In this document: positions 1 to 10,559 of the stretch, piece after piece | Position numbering within the stretch: position 1 is the first letter of the stretch | Layout of the letters: every line of letters begins with the position of its first letter | Origin: Deinococcus yavapaiensis KR-236 | GTDB taxonomy: Bacteria > Deinococcota > Deinococci > Deinococcales > Deinococcaceae | DNA: 60,311 nt | NCBI RefSeq assembly: GCF_003217515.1 | Contig: NZ_QJSX01000009.1 | Span: 143,006 to 203,316, forward strand | Reading direction: 5' to 3' | Notes under the pieces: model-generated | What the model was told of the DNA's origin: nothing | Seen by the model: only the letters and a program-made list of their open reading frames with translations | Databases searched by the model: none | Translations under genes and position numbers: made by a program

Positions 1-3000
1 GAAAGAGTAATCCGGCGCTTGCAGTTGTAGCTCTGACCGTTACCTTGGCCGCTTGCGGTCCTCAAATCGCGGCGCCCGGCGCCATCAACAACCTGCCGGC
101 CAGCGTCGCCCTCGAACCCATTCAAGTCGGGGCCACGGCGTCGAGCACCATTGCCTTCACGAACGGCGGGGGAAGCAGTCTCTCGTACGCCGTCAGCTCC
201 GACGTCGCCTGGCTGACGGCGAGTCCGTCGAGCGCGACCGTGCCTGCCAACACCGCGACGAGCTTGACGGTCAACGTCACCTGCCCGGTCGTCCCCGGCC
301 CTTACACGGCCAACGTGACGATCACCAGTCAAAACCCCAATCTCTCGAAGACGGTGCCGGTCACCGTGACCTGCGCGCCCGAAGCGAACACCGAGGCCAA
401 CCGCCCCGTCCTTCAACTCGGCAACATCGCGACGAGCGTCACCACGCCTTCGATCACCGTGACCGGCACCGTCGGCGACAACGTGGCGCTGCAAAGCCTG
501 AAGGTGAACGGAGCGACCGTGACGGTCGGTACGGGAGGCGCGTTCACGTACACCGTGAACAACTTGACGCCCGGCAACAACGTCATCACGGTGGTCGCCA
601 CCGACACGAGCGGTCTGCAGACGACGCGGACCGCGACCGTGGTCTACACGCCTGCCTCAACCGACACGCAGGCTCCGCTCGTGTCAAACGTTGCCCTCAC
701 CAACACGGCCACGACGGGCTCGGTGCAAGGATCGGTGACGGCGACGGACAACGTCGCCGTCACCACGCTCGCTTACACCGTCACGCCCGCCGCCGGAGGC
801 GCCGCCGTCAAGACGGGTGCGGTCACGGTTTCCACCCCGGGCTCGACCATCAACCAAGCGTTCACCATCGACTTGTCGAGCCTCGCCGACGGTACGTACA
901 AGATCGCCTTCACGGCGTCCGACGGCACCAACACCTCGGCGGCGAAGGAAAGCGCGAGCTTCATCGTCGACAAGACCGGCCCGACCTTCACCCCCATCTA
1001 CATATCACCCGTGACCGCCAGCACGGCGAGCGTGACGCTCGGCAACCTGCAAGACGCGTTGAGCAACGTCAGCTCGACGGTCTCGTACACGCTGAACGGC
1101 GCAGCCGCGCAGACGGCGACGCTTTCGAACAACGCCTTCACCATCACGGGCTTGCAAGAGGGCACCAACTCCATCACCATCACGGCGAAGGACGCGCTCG
1201 GGAACGCCACCACCAAGCCGATCCAAATCGTCTTCACGGCCGTCACGCCGCCCCCGCCTCCGGGTCCCGGTGATACACAAGCGCCGGTCATCACGAGCTT
1301 TGGCTACAACAACGCGACGACAGGCGTATTCCAAGGGTTCGTGACCGCCACCGACAACGTCGCCGTCACCGGCCTGTCCTACACCGTCGCTCCCAGCGCC
1401 GGCGGAGCGGTCGTGAAGAGCGGAACGGTGCCCGTCCAGACGCCGGGCACGAGTATCGATCAAACGTTCAGCCTCGACTTGTCGAGCCTCGCCGACGGCT
1501 CGTATAAAATCACCTTCACCGCGTCCGACGGCGTCAACACCTCGGCGCCCTTCACCTCCGCAGCGTTCACGCTCGACAAGACCGGCCCGACCTTCACCCC
1601 CAGCGCCGCCGCCTCGGTCAACGTCAACAGCGTCAACGTCACCCTCAACGGTCTGCAAGACGCGCTCAGCACGGTGAGCTCCAGCGTCACCTACAAGATC
1701 AACGGCGGAGTCACCCAGACAGCGACGCTTTCGGGCAACGCCTTCACCGCCATGAACTTGCAGAGTGGCGTCAACTCGATCGCCATCACCGTCAAGGACA
1801 GTCTCGGCAACGCCACGACCAAGACCATCCAGGTGACGTACGACATGACCGACACGCAAGCGCCGGTCGTCACGAACGTCTCCTTGGGAAGCACGGCGAC
1901 CACGGGAACGCTGCAAGGCTCCGTCACCGCCACCGACAACGTCGCCGTCACCGGCCTGTCCTACACCGTCGCCCCTAGCGCCGGCGGAGCGGTCGTGGCA
2001 AGCGGTACGCTCAGCATCACCGCCGGGACGAGCGTCACGAAGGCGTTCAGCCTCGACTTGTCGAGCCTCGCCGACGGCTCGTACAAAGTCACCTTCACCG
2101 CGTCCGACGGCACCAGCACCTCGGCGCCCTCCACCTCCACAGCGTTCACGCTCGACAAGACGGGTCCGACCTTCACCCCCAGCGCTGCCGCCTCGGTCAA
2201 CGTCAACAGCGTCAACGTCACCCTCAACGGTCTGCAAGACGCGCTCAGCACGGTGAGCTCCAGCGTCACCTACAAGATCAACGGCGGGGCCACCCAGACG
2301 GCGACGCTTTCGGGCAACGCCTTCACCGCCACGAACTTGCAGAGCGGCGTCAACTCGATCGCCATCACCGTCAAGGACAGTCTCGGCAACGCCACGACCA
2401 AGACCATCCAAGTGACGTACAACGCGCCCGACACGCAAGCACCGGTCGTCACGAACGTCTCCTTGGGAAGCACGGCGACCACGGGAACGCTGCAAGGCTC
2501 CGTCACCGCCACCGACAACGTCGCCGTCACCAGCCTGTCCTACACCGTCGCCCCTAGCGCCGGGGGTGCCTCTGTCCTGAGCGGTACGCTCAGCATCACG
2601 GCGGGTGCCAGCGTCAGCGAGCTGTTCAGCCTCGACTTGTCGAGCCTCGCCGACGGTTCGTACAAGATCGCCTTCACGGCGTCCGACGGTACCAGCACCT
2701 CGGCGCCCTTCACCTCCGCGGCGTTCACGCTCGACAAGACCGGCCCGACCTTCACTCCCAGCGCCACCTCGCCCGTCGGGACGAGCAGCACCACCGTCAC
2801 CCTCAACGGTCTGCAAGACGCGCTGAGCAGCGTGAACTCGACGGTGTCGTACACGGTGAACGGTGGAAGTGCGCAAGCGGCGACGCTTTCGAGCAACGCC
2901 TTCACGGTCACGAACTTGCAAGAGGGCGCCAACTCGGTCGCCATCACGGTGAGTGACAGCCTCGGCAACACCTCCACGCAAACCATTCAAATCACGTCCG

Positions 3001-4124
3001 ACACGCAGCTGCCCAACCTCAGCGTCACGCCGATCGCCGCTTACGTGTCGTCACCGGACCTCAACATCACTGGCACGGCGACGGACAGTGGAACGGGCAT
3101 CGCGTTCGTGACAGCCACGCCGGACGGCGACACGACCCAGACGATCACCACGACCGTCGACGGCAACGGCAACTTCACCTTGACGCTCCTCGACTTGGCG
3201 GAAGGCGCGCACTCGATCGTGGTCACGACGACCGACATCTTTGGTCGCACCAGCGATCCGCAGACGATCACGACGTTCGTGGACGCCACGCCGCCGACGC
3301 TGACCAACATCGCCTCCAGCATCTCCAGCAACAACGTCACGGTGACCGGCACGGCCTCCGATATCGCGGGAAGCGGCGTCGACCACGTCACTTACAGCGT
3401 CACGAAGGACGGAGCGCCGTTCATCACCGCCACGAACGTGACGGTGGATTCGGCGGGCTTCTTCAGCATCCCGTTGACCGGACTCGCCAACGGATCGTAC
3501 GTCGTGACGCTCGCCGCAGTGGACCTCAGCGGCAATTCGTCCACGGCCAGCACCGTCAGCGTCAACGTGCAGACGGGAGCGCCCTCGGTCTTGATCAACT
3601 CCATCGCGACGAGCGCCGGATCGGGAACCATCACAGGAACGATCTCGGACAACAACTCGCCGCTCACGGCAACTTCGTACCAAATCACCGACGCGAGCAG
3701 CACGGTCGTCAGGTCGGGCACCTTGACGAGCACGAATCCCTTCAGCATCTCGTACTCCGGCTTGGCGGTCGGCACGTACACCTTCACGGTGAGCGCGACG
3801 AACGCCCTCGGAACGACCAGCCAGTCCTCGACGTTCGTGGTGGATCAGACGCCTCCAACGGTCACGCTCGTCAGCAGCACGTTCGTCAAGAACGGCGTGA
3901 ACGCCCGCGGACGCTTCGTCGTCCAAGCGACCGACGCCAACGGGGTGGCGAGCGTGCAGTACCGCCTCCTCGGCGCCTCCACGTGGACGAACGCCACCTC
4001 CATCGGCAACAACAGGTACTCCTTCTCGGCGCGCATCAAGAACGCGACGAGCGTCACGGTGGAAGTCCGCGCGACGGACACGGCCGGCAACGTCTCGGTT
4101 CCCGTCACGTTCACGGCGCCCTGA
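1..4124 (+). CDS. Large surface lipoprotein with Ig-like repeats (5' end outside window)
   Basis: The reading frame is already open at the left edge (first full codon at 3), so a few N-terminal codons are missing. The visible start reads as the hydrophobic core of a signal peptide ending in the lipobox LAAC, with the lipid-acceptor Cys at 54-56, so it is an exported lipoprotein of about 1,370 residues. After the Cys comes a BACON-like beta-sandwich (around 90-375, with the phrase WLTASPSS), then one glucodextranase-B/Ig-like domain (400-655), four long homologous units (663-2999), and four or five more divergent Ig-like domains to the end. The repeats carry the phrases DNVAVT, LSSLADGSYK and DKTGPTF. 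No enzyme motif is visible; a role as an adhesin or envelope scaffold is inference. A hairpin terminator follows. Confidence 0.88.
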   Translation, partial: KSNPALAVVALTVTLAACGPQIAAPGAINNLPASVALEPIQVGATASSTIAFTNGGGSSLSYAVSSDVAWLTASPSSATVPANTATSLTVNVTCPVVPGPYTANVTITSQNPNLSKTVPVTVTCAPEANTEANRPVLQLGNIATSVTTPSITVTGTVGDNVALQSLKVNGATVTVGTGGAFTYTVNNLTPGNNVITVVATDTSGLQTTRTATVVYTPASTDTQAPLVSNVALTNTATTGSVQGSVTATDNVAVTTLAYTVTPAAGGAAVKTGAVTVSTPGSTINQAFTIDLSSLADGTYKIAFTASDGTNTSAAKESASFIVDKTGPTFTPIYISPVTASTASVTLGNLQDALSNVSSTVSYTLNGAAAQTATLSNNAFTITGLQEGTNSITITAKDALGNATTKPIQIVFTAVTPPPPPGPGDTQAPVITSFGYNNATTGVFQGFVTATDNVAVTGLSYTVAPSAGGAVVKSGTVPVQTPGTSIDQTFSLDLSSLADGSYKITFTASDGVNTSAPFTSAAFTLDKTGPTFTPSAAASVNVNSVNVTLNGLQDALSTVSSSVTYKINGGVTQTATLSGNAFTAMNLQSGVNSIAITVKDSLGNATTKTIQVTYDMTDTQAPVVTNVSLGSTATTGTLQGSVTATDNVAVTGLSYTVAPSAGGAVVASGTLSITAGTSVTKAFSLDLSSLADGSYKVTFTASDGTSTSAPSTSTAFTLDKTGPTFTPSAAASVNVNSVNVTLNGLQDALSTVSSSVTYKINGGATQTATLSGNAFTATNLQSGVNSIAITVKDSLGNATTKTIQVTYNAPDTQAPVVTNVSLGSTATTGTLQGSVTATDNVAVTSLSYTVAPSAGGASVLSGTLSITAGASVSELFSLDLSSLADGSYKIAFTASDGTSTSAPFTSAAFTLDKTGPTFTPSATSPVGTSSTTVTLNGLQDALSSVNSTVSYTVNGGSAQAATLSSNAFTVTNLQEGANSVAITVSDSLGNTSTQTIQITSDTQLPNLSVTPIAAYVSSPDLNITGTATDSGTGIAFVTATPDGDTTQTITTTVDGNGNFTLTLLDLAEGAHSIVVTTTDIFGRTSDPQTITTFVDATPPTLTNIASSISSNNVTVTGTASDIAGSGVDHVTYSVTKDGAPFITATNVTVDSAGFFSIPLTGLANGSYVVTLAAVDLSGNSSTASTVSVNVQTGAPSVLINSIATSAGSGTITGTISDNNSPLTATSYQITDASSTVVRSGTLTSTNPFSISYSGLAVGTYTFTVSATNALGTTSQSSTFVVDQTPPTVTLVSSTFVKNGVNARGRFVVQATDANGVASVQYRLLGASTWTNATSIGNNRYSFSARIKNATSVTVEVRATDTAGNVSVPVTFTAP
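663..2999 (+). repeat. Four tandem ~193-codon Ig-pair units inside the lipoprotein gene
   Basis: Units begin with the codons for D-T-Q-A-P at 663, 1272, 1851 and 2430, and the array ends near 2999. Units 2 and 3 are both exactly 579 bp; unit 1 is 609 bp because it carries a PPPPPGPG linker, and unit 4 is 570 bp. Units 2-4 are nearly identical at the DNA level over long stretches, which points to recent duplication or gene conversion. Confidence 0.9.
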
Positions 4125-4139
4125 TCTCGGGTCTTTCTT

Positions 4140-4172
4140 GAAGGAGGGGGAGGCATTGAGCCTCCCTCCTTC
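4140..4172 (+). terminator. Hairpin terminator after the lipoprotein gene
   Basis: GAAGGAGGG and GGC pair with GCC and CCTCCTTC around an ATTGA loop, with a pyrimidine-rich tail (TTCTCTTG). It begins 16 nt after the stop codon. Confidence 0.7.
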
Positions 4173-4199
4173 TCTTGTGGCGTAGAGCTTCGCACGAAG

Positions 4200-4232
4200 A
4201 AGCGGCAGAGCGCGTGGGGCGCTCTGCCGCTT
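4200..4232. terminator. Bidirectional hairpin between convergent genes
   Basis: A 14-bp perfect inverted repeat (AAGCGGCAGAGCGC against its complement) with a 5-nt loop lies between the lipoprotein gene and the oppositely oriented glutamine synthetase gene. There is no long T-run. It most likely ends glutamine synthetase transcripts on the minus strand. Confidence 0.6.
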
Positions 4233-4250
4233 CACTGGTCGCTGGCCGCG

Positions 4251-6407
<2,157 letters not shown>

Positions 6408-6629
6408 TTCCACCCCTCGTAAGCCTTCTTTTGACATTTTGTGCATCGCGAGAAGGACAGTTTGCACGAAATTCTACTCGAACGCCTCGTTCAGCGAGGT
6501 CTTTCGGCGAATCCCACGCCAGAAAGAATACAACTTGTCACCTGAGGGCGTGCAACCCCTGTCTGGCCCGGACGTGGTCGACTTCGCGCGAGTCGCGGAA
6601 CGTTCCCGTCAAGGACTACACTACGCCCC
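6408..6629. other. Divergent intergenic region, glutamine synthetase / NlpC-P60
   Basis: No gene is seen here. On the minus strand TTGCAC (6555-6550) and TATTCT (6530-6525) form a weak promoter candidate with 19-nt spacing, implying a leader of about 110 nt for glutamine synthetase. A short inverted repeat CCTCG-N5-CGAGG (6485-6499) lies inside that leader. TTGACAT at 6431-6437 is an isolated half-site only. Confidence 0.3.
6617..6622 (+). promoter_or_regulatory. Leaderless-type -10 element TACACT
   Basis: TACACT ends 7 nt before the GTG at 6630, so transcription would begin at or next to the start codon. Confidence 0.6.
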
Positions 6630-7415
6630 GTGACTCTTCGAAGTGACCAAACGATCGCGGCGCGAGGCCGCGTGAGCCTCTTGGCGGAGGCGAACGGCAA
6701 CGAGCAGGTGACGCAGGCCCTTTTGGGCGAACCTCTGCACGTCTTGGAGGACGCGGGGCACGGCTGGGTTCGCGTGCGCACGACCCATGACGATTACGAG
6801 GGCTTCGCGCGCTGGAACGATCTCGGCGAGCAAGGCGGCGAGACGACGCTCGTGACGACGCTCCGCGGTCACTTGTACGCCGCGCCGAGGGTGAGCGCGC
6901 CGATCCTCGACGTCGTGAGCTACGGATCGCGCCTCTCGAAGCTCGGCGGCGAGCCGATCGTGGAGCGCGGCCGCTCGTGGTGGCGCGTCGCGTACCGGGG
7001 CGGCGAGGCGTACGTCGGCGAGGGCGTGTTCGAGCAGTCGGTCGCCGTCTCGGGCGATCTCGGGTTCGCGCGTCGCTTTCTGGACGTGCCTTACGAGTGG
7101 GGGGGGCGAAGCGCGTGGGGCCTCGACTGCTCGGGCTTGACGCAACTCGTGTTCGGCTTGGGCAACTTGCCGAGGGACGCGTCGCAGCAAGAGGACTTCG
7201 TGCCCAAGGTGAGCGAACCCAGGGCGGGCGATCTCGCCTTCTTCGCGGGCCACGTCGGGATCATGCTGTCCGACCGCGACATGCTGCACGCGAACGCCAC
7301 TCACATGCGCGTCACGATCGAGACCTTCGGCGAGGGAGAGCACGGAACGCGCCTCGCGCAGAGCGTTCGGGCGTTCGGCCGATGGGACGGCCGCGCGTAC
7401 CGGGAGGCGAAGTGA
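6630..7415 (+). CDS. NlpC/P60 gamma-D-glutamyl endopeptidase with SH3-like domains
   Basis: A papain-like cysteine peptidase of 261 aa. Two bacterial SH3-like domains (about 10-65 and 70-135) precede the NlpC/P60 domain. The catalytic Cys is C167 in DCSGLTQ, and the His is H208 in GHVGIM, with H220 nearby. There is no signal peptide, so it should act in the cytosol on imported murein peptides, not on the wall. It shares a 4-nt overlap (GTGA) with the dipeptide epimerase gene that follows. That pairing matches Bacillus subtilis YkfC/YkfB, which release and epimerise L-Ala-D-Glu during peptidoglycan recycling. In Deinococcus the third peptide residue is ornithine, so cleavage before ornithine is inferred. 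The GTG start follows a leaderless-type -10; AAGGA further upstream is too distant to decide the start. Confidence 0.85.
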   Translation: MTLRSDQTIAARGRVSLLAEANGNEQVTQALLGEPLHVLEDAGHGWVRVRTTHDDYEGFARWNDLGEQGGETTLVTTLRGHLYAAPRVSAPILDVVSYGSRLSKLGGEPIVERGRSWWRVAYRGGEAYVGEGVFEQSVAVSGDLGFARRFLDVPYEWGGRSAWGLDCSGLTQLVFGLGNLPRDASQQEDFVPKVSEPRAGDLAFFAGHVGIMLSDRDMLHANATHMRVTIETFGEGEHGTRLAQSVRAFGRWDGRAYREAK

Positions 7416-8437
7416 ACGTCACTTGGAAGACGCGGGACCTGCATACCGCGCAGCCGTTCGGCATCGCCCGCTGGACGCACAGCTTGTATCCCCGCACGTT
7501 CGTGACGTTGGAACACGACGGCCTCTCGGGTCGCGGCGAGGCGGCGCCGAACGCCTTTTACGGAGAGACGCGCGGCACGGTCGAGGCGGTCTTGCCGATT
7601 CTCAAGGACGCCTTGACGGACCCGTGGGACTGGGAAGGCTTGGAGCGCGGCCTCGACGCCCGCTTTCCGCACGACCATCCCAGCGTCAAGTGCGCGATCG
7701 AAAGCGCCGCGTTGGAGTGGTGCGCGCGCGCGGCGAACGTGCCCGTGTGGCGTCTGTTGGGACTCTCCCCCTCCCCGGTTCCCGAAAGCAGCTTCACGGT
7801 GAGCATCGCCGAGCTCGACGACATGCGCCGCCAAGCGCGTGAGGCCGTCGTGCGTGGGCACGGCGTGTTGAAGGTGAAGCTCGGAACCGAGCGTGACGAG
7901 GTGATCTTGGAGGCGTTGCGTGCGGAAGCGCCGAGCGCGCGGATTCGCGTGGACGCGAACGCGGCGTGGACGAGGACGGGCGCCAAGCGCATGCTGAGCG
8001 TGCTCGCGGCAGCGGACGTGGAGTTCGTCGAGCAACCGCTGAACGCGCACGACCTCGAAGGGCACGCGGAGCTTCGCCGATCCTCGACGGTGCCGATCGT
8101 GGCGGACGAAAGCTTGCACGCGCGCTCGGACGTTCCGAAGCTCGCCGAGGCGTTCGACGGCCTGAACCTCAAGCTCGCCAAGCTCGGCGGTCCGCTGCAG
8201 GCCCTGCATGCCTTGCGCACGGCGAGGGCGCTCGGCATGAGCGTGATGCTGGGTTGCATGATCGAATCGAGCCTCGGAATCGCCGCGGCCGTGCACCTCG
8301 CGGGCCTCGCGGACTTCGTGGACCTCGACGGGGCGTTGTTGCTCGCCGACGATCCGTTCGAGGGGCTCGCTTGGAACGCGGGGTGCGTGGAGCGTCCGAG
8401 CGGCGTCGGTTGGGGCGTCGAGGCACGCTTCTCGTGA
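7412..8437 (+). CDS. ykfB: L-Ala-D/L-Glu (dipeptide) epimerase, enolase superfamily
   Basis: A 341-aa member of the muconate-lactonizing/dipeptide-epimerase subgroup. Visible active-site elements are KVK (K154, K156), metal ligands D181 (VDANAAW), E207 (VEQPL) and D232 (ADES), the second Lys in KLAKLGG (about 254) and the late GCMIESSLG motif. It would convert L-Ala-D-Glu from murein turnover to L-Ala-L-Glu, which peptidases can then degrade. The start is GTG 7412: GGGAGG lies 4 nt upstream, and the codon overlaps the stop of the NlpC/P60 gene, implying translational coupling. o-Succinylbenzoate synthase and N-acylamino-acid racemase are related alternatives, but the endopeptidase partner favours the dipeptide epimerase. 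Confidence 0.82.
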   Translation: MNVTWKTRDLHTAQPFGIARWTHSLYPRTFVTLEHDGLSGRGEAAPNAFYGETRGTVEAVLPILKDALTDPWDWEGLERGLDARFPHDHPSVKCAIESAALEWCARAANVPVWRLLGLSPSPVPESSFTVSIAELDDMRRQAREAVVRGHGVLKVKLGTERDEVILEALRAEAPSARIRVDANAAWTRTGAKRMLSVLAAADVEFVEQPLNAHDLEGHAELRRSSTVPIVADESLHARSDVPKLAEAFDGLNLKLAKLGGPLQALHALRTARALGMSVMLGCMIESSLGIAAAVHLAGLADFVDLDGALLLADDPFEGLAWNAGCVERPSGVGWGVEARFS

Positions 8438-8461
8438 GTTCGGCGCGGACTTCCTCACCGT

Positions 8462-8489
8462 CCTCATCCGACGACACCTCTCGATGAGG
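8462..8489 (+). promoter_or_regulatory. Inverted repeat before nadM paralogue 1
   Basis: CCTCATC and GATGAGG form a 7-bp dyad, and the motif ATGAGGT recurs just downstream (8494-8500). This could be an operator or a leader hairpin for the NMN adenylyltransferase gene. The evidence is the symmetry only. Confidence 0.3.
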
Positions 8490-8511
8490 TAAGTATGAGG
8501 TGGAGGTCGGC

Positions 8512-9540
8512 GTGCGAAAGACGAAGTTCGCGTTCGGGGTGTACATAGGGCGGTTCGAACCGCCGCATCGAGCTCACCTAGCCGTCATGCTCGAAGCGCT
8601 CGAACGCGTCAACAAGCTCGTCGTCGTGATCGGATCGGCGCGCTCGGCGAGAAGCGTCAAGAATCCCTTCACCGCCGAGGAGCGCCAAGACTTGATTCTC
8701 GGCATGCTGAAGGACGCCGGGGTGCCGCGCGCCCGCGTCGCGTTCGGCTTCGTGCGCGACTACTTCTACAACGAGTCGCTGTGGCTGTCGGAAGTGCAGC
8801 GAACCGCCTCGCAGTTCGCGCGCGGCTCGGGCGACATCGCGCTCGTCGGGCACATCAAGGACGACTCTTCGTACTACTTGCGCTCCTTTCCCTCGTGGGA
8901 GTACCTGCCGACCCACGTCGAGTCGCCGCTCAACGCCACCGACATCCGCGGCCTGTACTTCGGCGGCGAGGCGTGGATCGCCGAGGAATACGTGCCCGCG
9001 AACGTCTCGCGCTTCATGGAGTCGTTTCGCGCCACGAAAGAGTTCGCCGAGCTCAAGGAGGAGCACGAGTATCTGCGGCGCCTTCGTCACGCCTGGGAAA
9101 ACGCGCCGTCGCCGCCCGTGTTCGTCACGACCGACAGCGTCGTCATTCGAAGCGGCCACGTGCTGCTGGTACGGCGCGGCGGTCAGCCGGGACGCGGCAA
9201 GCTCGCCATGCCCGGCGGCTTTCTGGACGTCAAGTCGACGCTGCTCGCGTCGTGCCTCAAGACGTTGCGCGAGGAAACGGGTCTCGCCGACACGCTCGAT
9301 TTGGAAGCGACGCTGCGAGGCCGCGCGGTGTTCGATTATCCGACGCGCAGTTTGCGCGGCCGGACGGTCACGCACGCCTTTCACTTCGACCTCGGAACGG
9401 GCGGCTTGCCGCGTTTGAAGGTCGGAGGCAACGCAGGCGACGCGCTGTGGATGCCCCTCGGCGAGGCGCTCGGCACGCCCGAGCTGTTCTTCGAGGACCA
9501 CCACGCCATCATCGAGCACTTCTTGTGGAAGGCGACTTGA
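8512..9540 (+). CDS. nadM: Bifunctional NMN adenylyltransferase / Nudix protein (paralogue 1)
   Basis: 342 aa. The N-terminal half is a nucleotidyltransferase with GRFEPPHRAH (the GxFxPxHxxH signature) and a C-terminal STxxR-like SPLNATDIRG; it makes NAD+ from NMN and ATP. The C-terminal half (about 205-342) is a Nudix fold, as in the cyanobacterial NMNAT/ADP-ribose pyrophosphatase fusions. Its Nudix box (GGFLDVKST...REETGL) keeps the metal-binding EE pair, but the first conserved Glu is Ser and the RE of the REUxEE motif is KT, so hydrolase activity is uncertain. The GTG at 8512 is preferred because GGAGG sits 5 nt upstream. A second copy lies at 48654-49619. Confidence 0.85.
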   Translation: MRKTKFAFGVYIGRFEPPHRAHLAVMLEALERVNKLVVVIGSARSARSVKNPFTAEERQDLILGMLKDAGVPRARVAFGFVRDYFYNESLWLSEVQRTASQFARGSGDIALVGHIKDDSSYYLRSFPSWEYLPTHVESPLNATDIRGLYFGGEAWIAEEYVPANVSRFMESFRATKEFAELKEEHEYLRRLRHAWENAPSPPVFVTTDSVVIRSGHVLLVRRGGQPGRGKLAMPGGFLDVKSTLLASCLKTLREETGLADTLDLEATLRGRAVFDYPTRSLRGRTVTHAFHFDLGTGGLPRLKVGGNAGDALWMPLGEALGTPELFFEDHHAIIEHFLWKAT

Positions 9541-9552
9541 CGTGACCCACGA

Positions 9553-9581
9553 ACGCATGACTATGCGTCTTCGTGTATTCT
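9553..9581 (+). promoter_or_regulatory. argF promoter with palindromic operator candidate
   Basis: A perfect dyad ACGCAT-GACT-ATGCGT (9553-9568) ends 7 nt before a TATTCT -10 hexamer (9576-9581). The start codon follows at 9591, so the mRNA leader would be only a few nt. The dyad would sit between -35 and -10 and is a candidate arginine-responsive operator; assignment to ArgR is inference. Confidence 0.45.
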
Positions 9582-9590
9582 TATGACCTT

Positions 9591-10559
9591 ATGACGGTCT
9601 CCTCTCCTCGACCTTCCAGCACGCCCGTCTTGCAGGGCCGCGACTTCCTCGGCAGCCTCGACCTGACGCCGAGCGAATTGCGCACCGTCCTCGACACCGC
9701 CGCCTCCATGAAGCGCGGCGAGTGGCGCGGCGTCAAGCCCCTCGCGGGCCTCACCCTCGCCCTCATCTTCGAAAAAGCCAGCTTGCGCACCCGCACGACC
9801 TTCGACGTCGGGATGTATCAACTCGGCGGGCACGCCATCACCCTCACGAACGCCGAAGTCGGGCTCGGGACACGCGAGCGTGTCAACGACGTCGCCCGCA
9901 ACCTCGAACGCTGGGTGGACGGCATCATGGCGCGCGTCTACGAGCAGACGACGCTCATCGAACTCGCGCGTCACGCCGACATTCCGGTCATCAACGGCCT
10001 CAGCGACGCCCTGCACCCCGTGCAACTCCTCGCCGATTATCAAACGATCGAGGAGACCTTTCCGGACACGCGCGGCGTGAAAATCACGTTCCTCGGAGAC
10101 GGCAACAACCTCGCCAACTCGCACATCGAAATGGCGAGATTGACGGGCGCGAGCCTCACGGTCTGCACCCCGATCGGGCACGAACCGAACGGGCGCGTCC
10201 TCATGGAAGCCATGCGCGCGGGTGCCGACGTGCGCCTCACCCACGACGTCCGCGAAGCCCTGGAGGGCGCGCAAGTGTTGTACACCGACGTCTGGATTTC
10301 CATGGGACAAGAAGCCGAGGCGGCCCGCAAGAAGGAAGTGTTCTACAAGGGCGGCTTCCAAGTCGACGCGGCCATGCTCGACGCCATCGCCGAGGACGGC
10401 ATCTTCTTGCACTGCCTGCCCGCGCACTACGGCGAGGAAGTCGTGCCCGAAGCCACCGAGCACGCCAAGAGCCGCGTCTTCGATCAAGCCGAGAACCGAC
10501 TGCACGCCCAGAAGGCGCTCTTGTTCCACCTGTTGGGAAACAGCGAGGTGCGCTGGTGA
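9591..10559 (+). CDS. argF: Ornithine carbamoyltransferase
   Basis: Makes citrulline from ornithine and carbamoyl phosphate in arginine synthesis. 322 aa, normal for the family. It has the carbamoyl-phosphate loop as SLRTRTTF (usual STRTR), HPVQLLADYQT, the ornithine-site DVWISMGQE and HCLPAHYGEEV near the C-terminus. The start is ATG 9591 (MTVSSPRP); the in-frame codons upstream fall in the promoter. It leads a three-gene arginine operon and overlaps argC by 4 nt. Confidence 0.95.
   Translation: MTVSSPRPSSTPVLQGRDFLGSLDLTPSELRTVLDTAASMKRGEWRGVKPLAGLTLALIFEKASLRTRTTFDVGMYQLGGHAITLTNAEVGLGTRERVNDVARNLERWVDGIMARVYEQTTLIELARHADIPVINGLSDALHPVQLLADYQTIEETFPDTRGVKITFLGDGNNLANSHIEMARLTGASLTVCTPIGHEPNGRVLMEAMRAGADVRLTHDVREALEGAQVLYTDVWISMGQEAEAARKKEVFYKGGFQVDAAMLDAIAEDGIFLHCLPAHYGEEVVPEATEHAKSRVFDQAENRLHAQKALLFHLLGNSEVRW

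Noticed and set aside
1005..2990. 661-codon open frame on the minus strand within the lipoprotein repeats
   Set aside because: It mirrors the repeat array in antisense, is Arg/Gly/Val-rich and resembles no protein; GC-rich codon bias keeps the frame open.
663..2999. CRISPR array or mobile repeat
   Set aside because: The repeats are 579-609 bp, in frame and coding; they have no short repeat-spacer structure.
6425..6443. Radiation/desiccation response motif (RDRM)
   Set aside because: Only the half-site TTGACAT is present and the left half does not match; no full RDRM was seen in the window.
9722..10555. Long N-terminal extension of argC into argF
   Set aside because: The extension is out of frame with argF and Arg-rich; the GTG at 10556 begins with the AGPR nucleotide-binding fold and overlaps the argF stop.
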